From NCBI RefSeq assembly GCF_013378055.1, contig NZ_CP051130.1:2420001-2484000 (forward strand): a stretch of DNA of 64,000 nucleotides. Direction: 5' to 3'. Positions within the stretch are counted from its first letter, which is position 1. Each line of letters begins with the position of its first letter. The position numbers were made by a program, and so were the translations under genes. A model generated the notes under the pieces. That model was given only the letters and a program-made list of their open reading frames with translations. It did not search any database and was not told where the DNA came from. The DNA comes from Parasphingopyxis sp. CP4 (GTDB lineage: Bacteria; Pseudomonadota; Alphaproteobacteria; Sphingomonadales; Sphingomonadaceae). Shown here in pieces: positions 52,133 through 59,267 of the stretch.

Positions 52133-52402
52133 ATGATCTGGGCCGTATTCGCCATGGGCATCGCCAATTTCTTCTTCCATCGCAGCGTGATGGAGGGGCG
52201 CGGGCCTGTGTTCGCTGAAATTGCGCAAACGCTTCGCCGGTTCGGTGGCGGCTGGGGCAGCTATGCCGTTGAGTTCGTGATACTGGTCGGCGCGCTCTGG
52301 TTTGCCCGGGCCGGCCAATCGATGATCCTCTTCTTCTACGGCGCGTACACGGCGCTCAACATCGGCTCATACATGATGCTCAGCCGCATGAACCGGGACT
52401 GA
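52133..52402 (+). CDS. Small membrane protein
   Basis: An 89-residue hydrophobic protein: helices at about 2-15 (IWAVFAMGIANFFFH), 42-60 (WGSYAVEFVILVGALWFAR) and 64-80 (SMILFFYGAYTALNIGSYMML). Found about 70 bases after the MarR gene. Unknown function. ATG 52133 chosen over an upstream TTG. Confidence 0.7.
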   Translation: MIWAVFAMGIANFFFHRSVMEGRGPVFAEIAQTLRRFGGGWGSYAVEFVILVGALWFARAGQSMILFFYGAYTALNIGSYMMLSRMNRD

Positions 52403-52426
52403 CGGGCGGGCTTGCACAATCTTCAT

Positions 52427-52516
52427 CGTCACCCTGAACTTGTTTCAGGGTCCACCGCGCCACAGGCACAGCCGGTGCAAATTGATGGGTGGATGCTGAA
52501 ACAAGTTCAGCATGAC
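52427..52516. repeat. Double-hairpin dispersed repeat, copy 2
   Basis: This region is the inverted copy of the element at 7663-7752: CCCTGAACTTGTTTCAGGGT on the left and ATGCTGAAACAAGTTCAGCAT on the right enclose a different centre. It sits between the small membrane protein and the stop of the convergent monooxygenase-like gene. Confidence 0.85.
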
Positions 52517-52544
52517 GATCTCATGTTAGCTTAGCCGATTTAGA

Positions 52545-54227
52545 TTAAGCCGCTTCACGTTCGGCGATCAGCGGTAGCAGCCGCTCATCGACCTCCATGA
52601 ACTCCATCGGATCGACCTTGGCATTGGATGGCACGCCGTTGAGCGCAAAGCCGGCATAGCCCTGTTCGATGACCGCATCGCAGATCTTCCTATATTCCGG
52701 AACGCCGCCAAGATAGGCCATGAAGATGCGCGGTTTGCCGGGGATATTGTCGCCCAGATACCAGCTTTTCGCATAGGGATAGACGGTCATGCTGGCGATC
52801 ATATTGGTATGCTCGACCCATTCGGTTTCGGCCTGCTGGATCGGTTCGATCACGCCATCGCCAACCGCGCCGATGCAATCGGCGATCCAGTCGACATGCT
52901 GTTCGATCGATACCATCATGTTGGAAATGACCGACGGGCTTTGCGGCCCCGTCACCAGGAACAGGTTGGGATAATCGGTGCTCATCAATCCGAGATAGGT
53001 GAGCGGGCCGGCCGCCCATTTCTCGCTCAGCTTCGCACCGCCGCGACCGCGAATATCGATCTTGGCGAGCGTCCCGGTCATCGCGTCAAAGCCGGTGGCA
53101 AAGACGATCGCGTCAAATTCATATTCCTGATCGCTGGTCTGCACGCCCTTGGCAGTGATCCGTTCAATCGGTGTCGCATTGATATCGACCAGTGAGACAT
53201 GATCTTTGTTGAAGGTCTCATAATAATCGATGTCGACGCACATCCGTTTGGCCCCGGCCGGATAATCGCGCGGGCACAGCAGCTCGGCTGTTTCCGGATC
53301 GTCGACGCGTTCGCGGATCTTGTCGCGGATAAACTCGGCCGCAATGTCATTGGTCTTCAGGCTGATCCCCATATCGGGATAGCTCGCCATGAAGGTCAGC
53401 CCGCCGCGCGCCCAGCGCTTCTCCAGTTCGGCGCGCACGTCCTCCTTGGGAAGTTCGATGGCGAGATCGTCATGCTCGGTCGAGGAGCCGACAAAGCCAG
53501 CGGCCTGGTCTCGCGCCTCTTCGCGGATCGCTGGATATTCGGATTTGATCGTTGCCGCATAGTCGGGATCGAGCGGATGGTTATGGGCAGGAATTGCGTA
53601 ATTGGGAGTTCGCTGGAACACGGTCAGCGCATCGGCTTCGCGCGCGATGATCGGGATGGACTGGATCGCGCTCGATCCGGTGCCGATCACGCCAACCCGC
53701 TTGCCGCTAAAGTCGACCCCTTCATGCGGCCACAGCCCGGTGAGATAGGTTTCGCCTTCAAAATCCGCCTCGCCTTCGAATTCGGGCTTGTTCGGGGAGG
53801 AGAGGCAACCGGTCGCCATTACGACATGCCGGGCCTGGACCGTCTCGCCGCTATCGATCGTGACGTGCCAGAGATTGGCCTCCTCGTCGAAATGGGCAGC
53901 GGTCACGCGGGTGGAGAAACGGATATCGTCGCGCAGTTCGAACCGATCGGCGACATGATTGGCATAGTCGAGAATTTCGGGCTGGGGCGAATAGCGTTCG
54001 GACCATTCCCAGTCCTGCTCCAATTCCTCAGACCAGCTATAGCTATATTCCATGCTCTCAATATCGCAGCGCGCGCCCGGATAGCGGTTCCAATACCAGG
54101 TGCCACCTACGCCATCGCCGGCTTCAAAGATCGTCGCCTTGAGCCCCATCTTGCGCAGCTTGTGCAGCATATACAGGCCTGAAAACCCGGCCCCGACAAT
54201 CGCCACATCGATCCGGCTATCACTCAT
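52545..54227 (-). CDS. Flavin monooxygenase of the Baeyer-Villiger family, missing the signature histidine
   Basis: A 560-residue class B flavoprotein. FAD-binding GAGFSG is at 12-17, the aromatic-rich region WYWNRYPGARCDIES follows at 44-58, the NADPH-binding Rossmann motif VGVIGTGSSAIQ is at 178-189. The Baeyer-Villiger fingerprint F-x-G-x-x-x-H-x-x-x-W appears at 156-166 as FEGETYLTGLW, with Leu162 in place of His. The enzyme probably still oxidises a ketone, but the histidine is normally important for conformational coupling. Substrate unknown. Its end is near a dispersed repeat. Confidence 0.88.
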   Translation of the reverse strand: MSDSRIDVAIVGAGFSGLYMLHKLRKMGLKATIFEAGDGVGGTWYWNRYPGARCDIESMEYSYSWSEELEQDWEWSERYSPQPEILDYANHVADRFELRDDIRFSTRVTAAHFDEEANLWHVTIDSGETVQARHVVMATGCLSSPNKPEFEGEADFEGETYLTGLWPHEGVDFSGKRVGVIGTGSSAIQSIPIIAREADALTVFQRTPNYAIPAHNHPLDPDYAATIKSEYPAIREEARDQAAGFVGSSTEHDDLAIELPKEDVRAELEKRWARGGLTFMASYPDMGISLKTNDIAAEFIRDKIRERVDDPETAELLCPRDYPAGAKRMCVDIDYYETFNKDHVSLVDINATPIERITAKGVQTSDQEYEFDAIVFATGFDAMTGTLAKIDIRGRGGAKLSEKWAAGPLTYLGLMSTDYPNLFLVTGPQSPSVISNMMVSIEQHVDWIADCIGAVGDGVIEPIQQAETEWVEHTNMIASMTVYPYAKSWYLGDNIPGKPRIFMAYLGGVPEYRKICDAVIEQGYAGFALNGVPSNAKVDPMEFMEVDERLLPLIAEREAA

Positions 54228-54305
54228 TCATCCGCTCCTATGATCGTCTTTTATGCATCATGATACAGGCGGACAGGCGAGTCGAGATGCTTGTCCGCCT
54301 GTGCG

Positions 54306-54647
54306 TCACGATGCGCAGGAAATGCATTGGGTGGCCATCGGATCGATATCGAGCCGCTGCTCGGCGATCAGCTCCCCACAGGTGAGGCACCAGCCGAATT
54401 CGCCCTCTTCGATCCGTTTGAGCGCGGCATCGATCCGGGCAATGTCGGACTGGCGCCGGCGGGCTTCGGCATCGGCCATCGCTTGCTGTTGCATCGCGTC
54501 CATGCGCGAAAGGCGCCCGACGCTCTGCTGATCGAGCTCAACCGGTTTGCGCCACTCGGCCGCGCCTTCATCCTCGCCGCTCAGCTGCGCGCGCAATGCC
54601 AGCAGCTGCGCGCTCCATTTCTCCGCATTTTGATCATGTTCAGCCAT
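54306..54647 (-). CDS. TraR/DksA-type zinc finger protein, second copy
   Basis: A 113-residue paralogue of the gene at 41391. Coiled coil about 25-80 with acidic/basic pattern (SRMDAMQQQAMADAEARRRQSDIARIDAALKRI), then EFGWCLTCGELIAEQRLDIDPMATQCISCAS with the Cys4 zinc site. Possibly a transcription factor of RNA polymerase secondary channel. The ATG at 54647 is preferred to the upstream GTG at 54662; neither has a strong ribosome-binding site. Confidence 0.82.
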   Translation of the reverse strand: MAEHDQNAEKWSAQLLALRAQLSGEDEGAAEWRKPVELDQQSVGRLSRMDAMQQQAMADAEARRRQSDIARIDAALKRIEEGEFGWCLTCGELIAEQRLDIDPMATQCISCAS

Positions 54648-54685
54648 TGCGCGATAGTTCACCCTGGCCCGGCCAAGATCAAGCG

Positions 54686-55066
54686 TTAGCCGACCTTGAA
54701 GGCGCAGAGCTTGTTGCCGTCAGGATCGCGGAAATACGCAGCGTAGAATCCCATTTCTTCCGGCTCCCGAATGCCCGGCGCGCCTTCATCGGGCGCGCCC
54801 AGTTCAAGCGCCTTGGCGTGGAGTGCATCCACCTCGTCCCGGCTTTCTGCTTCGAGCGCGACCATCATGCCATTGCCAACAGAGGCCGGCTCGCCATTGA
54901 ACGGCGGCGTCACGCACAGCATCGGCGCGCCCATTTCCTTGCCATAGCCGGTAAAGCCCTCTTCCAGCTGCATCAGCCGCTTAGCGCCAATCGTTTCGAG
55001 CAGCGCATCATAAAAACTGCGTGATTTTTCCAGGTCGTTCGTACCAACGGTTGTATAGCCAATCAT
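54686..55066 (-). CDS. VOC family (glyoxalase/bleomycin resistance-like) protein
   Basis: A 126-residue single-domain VOC protein: MIGYTTVGTNDLEKSRSFYDALLETIGAKRL, GAPMLCVTPPFNGEPASVGNGMMVALEAESRDEVDALHAKALELGA, and FYAAYFRDPDGNKLCAFKVG. The first metal-ligand position is Tyr rather than His, so metal dependence is uncertain. ATG 55064-55066 gives the family start. 28 bases after the TIR-DUF3617 gene stop on the same strand, perhaps same transcript. Confidence 0.85.
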   Translation of the reverse strand: MIGYTTVGTNDLEKSRSFYDALLETIGAKRLMQLEEGFTGYGKEMGAPMLCVTPPFNGEPASVGNGMMVALEAESRDEVDALHAKALELGAPDEGAPGIREPEEMGFYAAYFRDPDGNKLCAFKVG

Positions 55067-55094
55067 CGTGCATGCCTTTCCTTGCAGCTCCGGG

Positions 55095-56093
55095 TCAGCA
55101 GTTCTTCCCCGAATAGAAATAGTTGAATTCAACTTCATACAGGCTTTGCCGGTCCTGCCTATCCCGTATCGTGACCGTGCCGTTCGCTGATATCTTGGTG
55201 GAGCGTTGTGGCGCGATATCAAGCGCGAAAGTTACCGAGCCGCCGTCAAGACTGGCCGGTCGGCAGACAAATTCTGCCCGCATTTTTGAATCCTCTGTCG
55301 CGGACAGGCTTTCCATTGAACAATTTTGTTGGCCGTCGAGGTCAAAAAACGAGACGCCGGGCAGATCGGCTTCCGCTGCGCCGATGCACCCAGTTGCCGA
55401 TTCGAGATTGAGGCTCGAGAATAACGTCTCCGCAGTCTCCGTCTCGCCGGTTGCGATGGATTCATGCGCGATCAATTGCCGGGCCCAGCTTCCTGGCAGG
55501 AGCGTAAACTCGGGTTCCGATTCGGCACTCATTATGAACCAGCCGATTCCCGCAGCGGCGATGGCGGCCAGTGCTGCACCACCGATCCAAAGGGTCCGTT
55601 TGCGGGAAATCGGATGATTATGTGATCGGACCGTCCCGCTGCTTGCTGCTACCGCGGCAGATCCCTCGCTCGCCGACAATTTGATCGTTTCAACCAGCCG
55701 ATTGATTGTGTCGTCCCGGCGGTCGATCCAATCGATCCACTGATAGCCGCTCAACCAATAGGCCAAGCCCTCCGCATCGATATCCTCCAACCTGATCGGA
55801 TAGATGAGTTTTTTGTTATCGACCGCGAGGGTGAGCTCCCTTCGCACATGTTCGGACTGATCCGATCTCGCGCAGAACAGCAGGACGATCATATCACATC
55901 GGCGCACCTGATCGACGATCGCCTTGTCAAAAATCGTGCCGGGCTCGATATCGTCAGGCGCCATCCATCCTGTAATGCCATTGCGTTCAAGGATGGTTTT
56001 CAGGTGACGTGCGGTTTGCTCTTGTGAGCTGTGATGGCTGATAAAGGCGACCGGCTGGGCGACGTCTTTAGTATCCGGCGCCGGATCGCTCAC
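55095..56093 (-). CDS. TIR - membrane helix - DUF3617-like protein, paralogue A
   Basis: A 332-residue protein with the same plan as its upstream neighbour. TIR domain about 12-135: PVAFISHHSSQEQTARHLKTILERNGITGWMAPDDIEPG, then DMIVLLFCARSDQSEHVRRELTLA with E86 as putative catalytic residue. Membrane helix about 168-189 (LWIGGAALAAIAAAGIGWFIM). The C-terminal domain (about 194-332) begins EFTLLPGSWARQL and keeps four cysteines C236, C258, C277 and C332 in the spacing of the DUF3617 family. Start is GTG (56091-56093), 16 bases after the paralogue stop. Compared with paralogue B the linker is shorter and less proline-rich. Function unknown; see findings. Confidence 0.85.
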   Translation of the reverse strand: MSDPAPDTKDVAQPVAFISHHSSQEQTARHLKTILERNGITGWMAPDDIEPGTIFDKAIVDQVRRCDMIVLLFCARSDQSEHVRRELTLAVDNKKLIYPIRLEDIDAEGLAYWLSGYQWIDWIDRRDDTINRLVETIKLSASEGSAAVAASSGTVRSHNHPISRKRTLWIGGAALAAIAAAGIGWFIMSAESEPEFTLLPGSWARQLIAHESIATGETETAETLFSSLNLESATGCIGAAEADLPGVSFFDLDGQQNCSMESLSATEDSKMRAEFVCRPASLDGGSVTFALDIAPQRSTKISANGTVTIRDRQDRQSLYEVEFNYFYSGKNC

Positions 56094-56109
56094 CGTTTCT
56101 GTCCGGTCG

Positions 56110-57237
56110 TTACTCGCATGGCCCGAGATAGCGCCCGACCTGGTTCGCGACGAAGCGGAACTCTTCGCCGGCCTGGGACACGAATGCATATTCCGCCTCG
56201 GCGACAATCGCATCCTCATCATATTCGCCGCGCATCCACACGGTGAGATTGACGCCATCGAGCTCGGGCGGCTGGCATTCCAGCTGCACCCGGAAATCGC
56301 CGCCATCCATTGAGAGATTGCTCATCGCGCAATTATTGGTGCGATCGGGATCGAAAAAGTCATTGCCTGGTGAGCGCGCCTCGGCCTCGGTGATGCAATG
56401 GGTGGTGGCTTCGCTTTCAAAATCGGCGATAAAGGCGTCGGCTTCGTCCTGCGGCACATTGACCTGGTTAAGGACGCGATCGACCTCATAGGTGGTTTCC
56501 CACTGGCCGGGCTGGACCTTGAACTCGGATTCGCCGCCCAGGCTATTGACGATCAGGCCCAGCAGGATCGCGCCGAATATGGCGATGCCGCCGATTGCGT
56601 ACCAGCCCTTGCCTTGCATCGGGATGCCGAGCAGGCGCTTGGGCGCGTCTCCATCATCTCCATCGCCACCGGCACTGCTCATCAGCCCGACAGGTGTGGC
56701 CGGCACAGGATCTTGGGCTGGTTCCGGCGCCGCTTCCGGTGTCGTTTCCGCAACGGCCTCGGGCGCAGCTGGTTCAACTGGTGTTTCTTCGACTGGCGGC
56801 GGTGCAATCTGCGCGACCTGGCGTTTGATCGTTTCGATCATGCGTTGAATGGTCGCGTCGCGCCGGTCGATCCAGTCGATCCATTGATAATCGTTGAGCC
56901 AATAGGCAAGGCCCTTGGCGTCGATATCTTCGAGCCGCACCGGATAGATGAGTTTCTTGTTATTCTCCGCCATCATCAGCTCGCGCTTCACATGGCGCGA
57001 TTGGTCAGACTTGGAACAGAAGAGGAGGACGATCAGGTCTGAGCGTTCGACTTGCTCGATGATCGCCTGGTCGAAAGCGACCCCCGGATCGATATCGTCC
57101 GGCGCCATCCATCCGGTCACGCCATTGCGTTCAAGCACAGTTTTCAGGTGGCGCGCGGTTTTTTCCTGCGAGCTATGATGGCTGATAAAGGCGATCGGCT
57201 GGCGTGCGCCCCCCGATGCATCATTCTCCTGCGCCAT
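56110..57237 (-). CDS. TIR - membrane helix - DUF3617 protein, paralogue B
   Basis: A 375-residue protein. Residues 12-135 are a TIR_2-type domain: PIAFISHHSSQEKTARHLKTVLERNGVTGWMAPDDIDPG, DLIVLLFCSKSDQSRHVKRELMMAENN with E86 in the catalytic-glutamate position, and IYPVRLEDIDAKGLAYWLNDYQWIDW. A Pro/Glu/Ala linker (146-185) and a short Gly/Asp loop lead to one membrane helix (211-232). Residues 240-375 are a DUF3617 domain: KVQPGQWETTYEV, C281, C303, C321, C374. The topology predicted is TIR in the cytoplasm, DUF3617 in the periplasm. Cytoplasmic NADase signalling triggered by the envelope is a hypothesis. Confidence 0.9.
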   Translation of the reverse strand: MAQENDASGGARQPIAFISHHSSQEKTARHLKTVLERNGVTGWMAPDDIDPGVAFDQAIIEQVERSDLIVLLFCSKSDQSRHVKRELMMAENNKKLIYPVRLEDIDAKGLAYWLNDYQWIDWIDRRDATIQRMIETIKRQVAQIAPPPVEETPVEPAAPEAVAETTPEAAPEPAQDPVPATPVGLMSSAGGDGDDGDAPKRLLGIPMQGKGWYAIGGIAIFGAILLGLIVNSLGGESEFKVQPGQWETTYEVDRVLNQVNVPQDEADAFIADFESEATTHCITEAEARSPGNDFFDPDRTNNCAMSNLSMDGGDFRVQLECQPPELDGVNLTVWMRGEYDEDAIVAEAEYAFVSQAGEEFRFVANQVGRYLGPCE

Positions 57238-57268
57238 CCCGTCCCCCAGTCATCGCACAAACATCAAA

Positions 57269-57299
57269 GCTGCGCGCCATCCTATCGATGGCGCGCAGC
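57269..57299 (-). terminator. Terminator of DUF3617 lipoprotein gene
   Basis: The inverted repeat GCTGCGCGCCATC/GATGGCGCGCAGC (13 base pairs, 5-base loop) lies 18 bases after the 57317 stop on the minus strand, followed by TTTGATGTTTG. It separates the DUF3617 lipoprotein gene from the paralogue B gene. Confidence 0.75.
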
Positions 57300-57316
57300 A
57301 GTATCAATGGAGCCGC

Positions 57317-57880
57317 TTAGCCGTCCGCGTCTTCTGCACAATCGGGGCCAAGGAAACGGCCGCTGACTTCGCCCGCCATGGTCATCGGACCCATCGGCCC
57401 GGAATCCATCGTCATGTTCATGGTCATGTCATAGCTGGTCGGCGTGTAGCTGCCTTCCATGCGCATCGTCATCGCGCCCGGCATGCCTTCCGACTGGCAG
57501 GTGCCGGCAATCAGGATCGTGCCGCCGGACATGTCGAATTCGCTATAGCTGCAATCATCATCCTCACCGAACATGCTGGCTTCCGGTGCGGCGGCCTCTT
57601 CCGGCGTAATGCACGATGTGTTGGTCTGGGCCTGTCCCATCTGTTCCTGCATCATGCCGCGCATTTCGTCGGGCATGTCTGGCATGTCGAACTGGGTCAG
57701 CTGCACGGTGGCTTCCCACTGACCGGGCGTAATGTTCGCGGTAGCCCCTTCCATCTCGGCGGCGGCTTCTTCGCCGCTGATTTCGCCATCACCGTCGGTA
57801 TCAGCATCGCCGGATGAACAGGACACTGCAAGCGCGAGAGGCGCTGCCAGCATAATCGTCTTAAAGGCCGTCTTTTTCAT
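57317..57880 (-). CDS. DUF3617 lipoprotein with EF-hand-like loop
   Basis: A 187-residue periplasmic lipoprotein. Lipobox VSC after MKKTAFKTIMLAAPLALA; then the acidic stretch DADTDGDGEISGEEAA contains a perfect 12-residue EF-hand loop D-x-D-x-D-G-x-I-x-x-x-E (DTDGDGEISGEE), so calcium binding is likely. DUF3617 domain: ITPGQWEATVQLTQFDMPDMPDEMRGMMQEQM, SCITPEEAAAPEAS, DCSYSEF, AGTCQS, YTPTSYDMTMNMTMDSGPMGPM and PDC, with four cysteines. Start ATG 57880. Function unknown. The mature N-terminus differs from its two sister lipoproteins, which lack the EF-hand loop. Confidence 0.9.
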   Translation of the reverse strand: MKKTAFKTIMLAAPLALAVSCSSGDADTDGDGEISGEEAAAEMEGATANITPGQWEATVQLTQFDMPDMPDEMRGMMQEQMGQAQTNTSCITPEEAAAPEASMFGEDDDCSYSEFDMSGGTILIAGTCQSEGMPGAMTMRMEGSYTPTSYDMTMNMTMDSGPMGPMTMAGEVSGRFLGPDCAEDADG

Positions 57881-57968
57881 ACTGTTTCTCCCCAGATTCA
57901 AATCTCTCGTTCCCGCTGTAGGCGGGCCGCATCTTGGCATCAATCCCGTCTCGGGACTGTAAAATGCA

Positions 57969-58004
57969 AAAACGCCGCCATGTCCTATCGGGCATGACGG
58001 CGTT
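57969..58004 (-). terminator. Terminator of the middle DUF3617 gene
   Basis: AAACGCCGCCATG/CATGACGGCGTTT (one mismatch) form a stem on the minus strand 24 bases after the 58028 stop, followed by TTTTTGCATTTT on the minus strand. Confidence 0.8.
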
Positions 58005-58027
58005 TCAACCATGGATTGACGTTGCGC

Positions 58028-58522
58028 CTAGCCTTCGGCTTCGACTTCGCAATCACCTGTGCGCTCGGCGGTCATGGTACCCGACATGCTCATCGCCATC
58101 GGACCACCTTCGACATTCACCGATAGATCAGCCGCCATCGTAGTTGGCGTATAGGTGCCGGAAATCGCCATCGTTGCGCTGCCTTCGCCATTCGGCGCCT
58201 GGCAGCTGCCCGATACGTCGATCACACCATCTGCAACCGTCGAATTGGTAAATTCGCAATCTTCGCTCGCATCTTCCGGTGCAAACAGATTGGCGCCCGG
58301 ATTGGCCGCTTCTTCATCGGAAATGCAGCGGGTGCTGGTGTCGGTCTGCTCGTCCATCTGCGCGCGCATCTGTTCGACCATTTCTTCCGGCATGCCAGGA
58401 ACGTCGATTTCCGTCATCTGAGTGGTCATGGTCCACTCACCGGCCTGCAGCTCATCGCTTGCACCGCCTGAACATGCGCCCAGCAGCGCGAGCGGCGCCG
58501 CCGCGATCAAAAACTTCTTCAT
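58028..58522 (-). CDS. DUF3617 lipoprotein
   Basis: A 164-residue lipoprotein with lipobox GAC after MKKFLIAAAPLALL. DUF3617 domain: LQAGEWTMTTQMTEIDVPGMPEEMVEQMRAQM, RCISDEEAANPGANLF, DCEFTNSTV, SGSCQAPNGEG, YTPTTMAADLSVNVEGGPMAMSM and GDCEVEAEG. Four cysteines with the family spacing. Belongs to a cluster of three such genes in tandem between uvrB and the TIR-DUF3617 pair. A terminator follows it. Function unknown. Confidence 0.9.
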   Translation of the reverse strand: MKKFLIAAAPLALLGACSGGASDELQAGEWTMTTQMTEIDVPGMPEEMVEQMRAQMDEQTDTSTRCISDEEAANPGANLFAPEDASEDCEFTNSTVADGVIDVSGSCQAPNGEGSATMAISGTYTPTTMAADLSVNVEGGPMAMSMSGTMTAERTGDCEVEAEG

Positions 58523-58612
58523 GCGAAATTACCCCCTAGGGTTTGAGAATGGAAAAAGAGCGAACCCTCTGACGCGAACACTGGCCGAGCGCGCCTGAAG
58601 ACGCAAGCATGT

Positions 58613-59110
58613 TTAGCCGCTGCATTCGCCGGAACGTTCGCCCGAAACCACGGCAGCAAAGGAAAATTCTTCGCCGCCATCGCGGATTGTAGCGGTCATG
58701 ACAGCTTCCATGCTGGCCGCTTCATAGGTGCCGCTGATCGTGATGGTGCCACCATCATTGGCGCCCTCGCCGCAGGTTCCGGCCATTTCAATCGTGCCAT
58801 TTTCAGCGCTCGATTCCGTGAAATTGCACTCGCTGTTCACTTCGCGAGGAATGAAGAGCGCGGCATCCGGTGCAGCCGCCTGCTCTTCGCTGATGCACAC
58901 GGGGTCCATCGCCAATTCGCGATCCAGTTCCGTCGCGATCTCGGTCCGGATCTCTTCGGTGACATTTTCGCCCGTCACTTCATTCACGTAAAAGGCCATC
59001 TGCCACTCGCCGGCCTCCAGACCGGCTGCTTCTGGTTCCGTTACGTCTTCGCCGCCCGAACATCCCATGAGCGCGAGCGCCGGTAGCGCTGCAAAAGCCA
59101 ATTTCCGCAT
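58613..59110 (-). CDS. DUF3617 lipoprotein, more diverged copy
   Basis: A 165-residue lipoprotein with lipobox MGC after MRKLAFAALPALAL. DUF3617-like core: LEAGEWQMAFYVNEVTGENVTEEIRTEI, VCISEEQAAAPDAALF, ECNFTESSAENGTIEMAGTCGEGAND, SGTYEAASMEAVMTATIRD and RSGECSG. The four-cysteine pattern is kept although the sequence differs more than between the other two. It is divergent from uvrB with a 157-base intergenic region. Function unknown. Confidence 0.85.
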   Translation of the reverse strand: MRKLAFAALPALALMGCSGGEDVTEPEAAGLEAGEWQMAFYVNEVTGENVTEEIRTEIATELDRELAMDPVCISEEQAAAPDAALFIPREVNSECNFTESSAENGTIEMAGTCGEGANDGGTITISGTYEAASMEAVMTATIRDGGEEFSFAAVVSGERSGECSG

Positions 59111-59267
59111 GATTTTCCCCCAATAGTCTCAGTTCATCGAATCGTGCGACCGGTTGGGAAGCTGCCGTCTATCCGGCAGCAAGGCAAGGGCGAGCCTTGT
59201 CAGCAGCGTGGCAGGGCACCCGGCACGGGCCGTTGCGAAACGTTGGCCGGACCGCCATATCCTCCCC

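Noticed and set aside
52689-54182. Plus- and minus-strand frames inside the BVMO-like gene
   Set aside because: Shadows of the monooxygenase frame; no motifs of their own.
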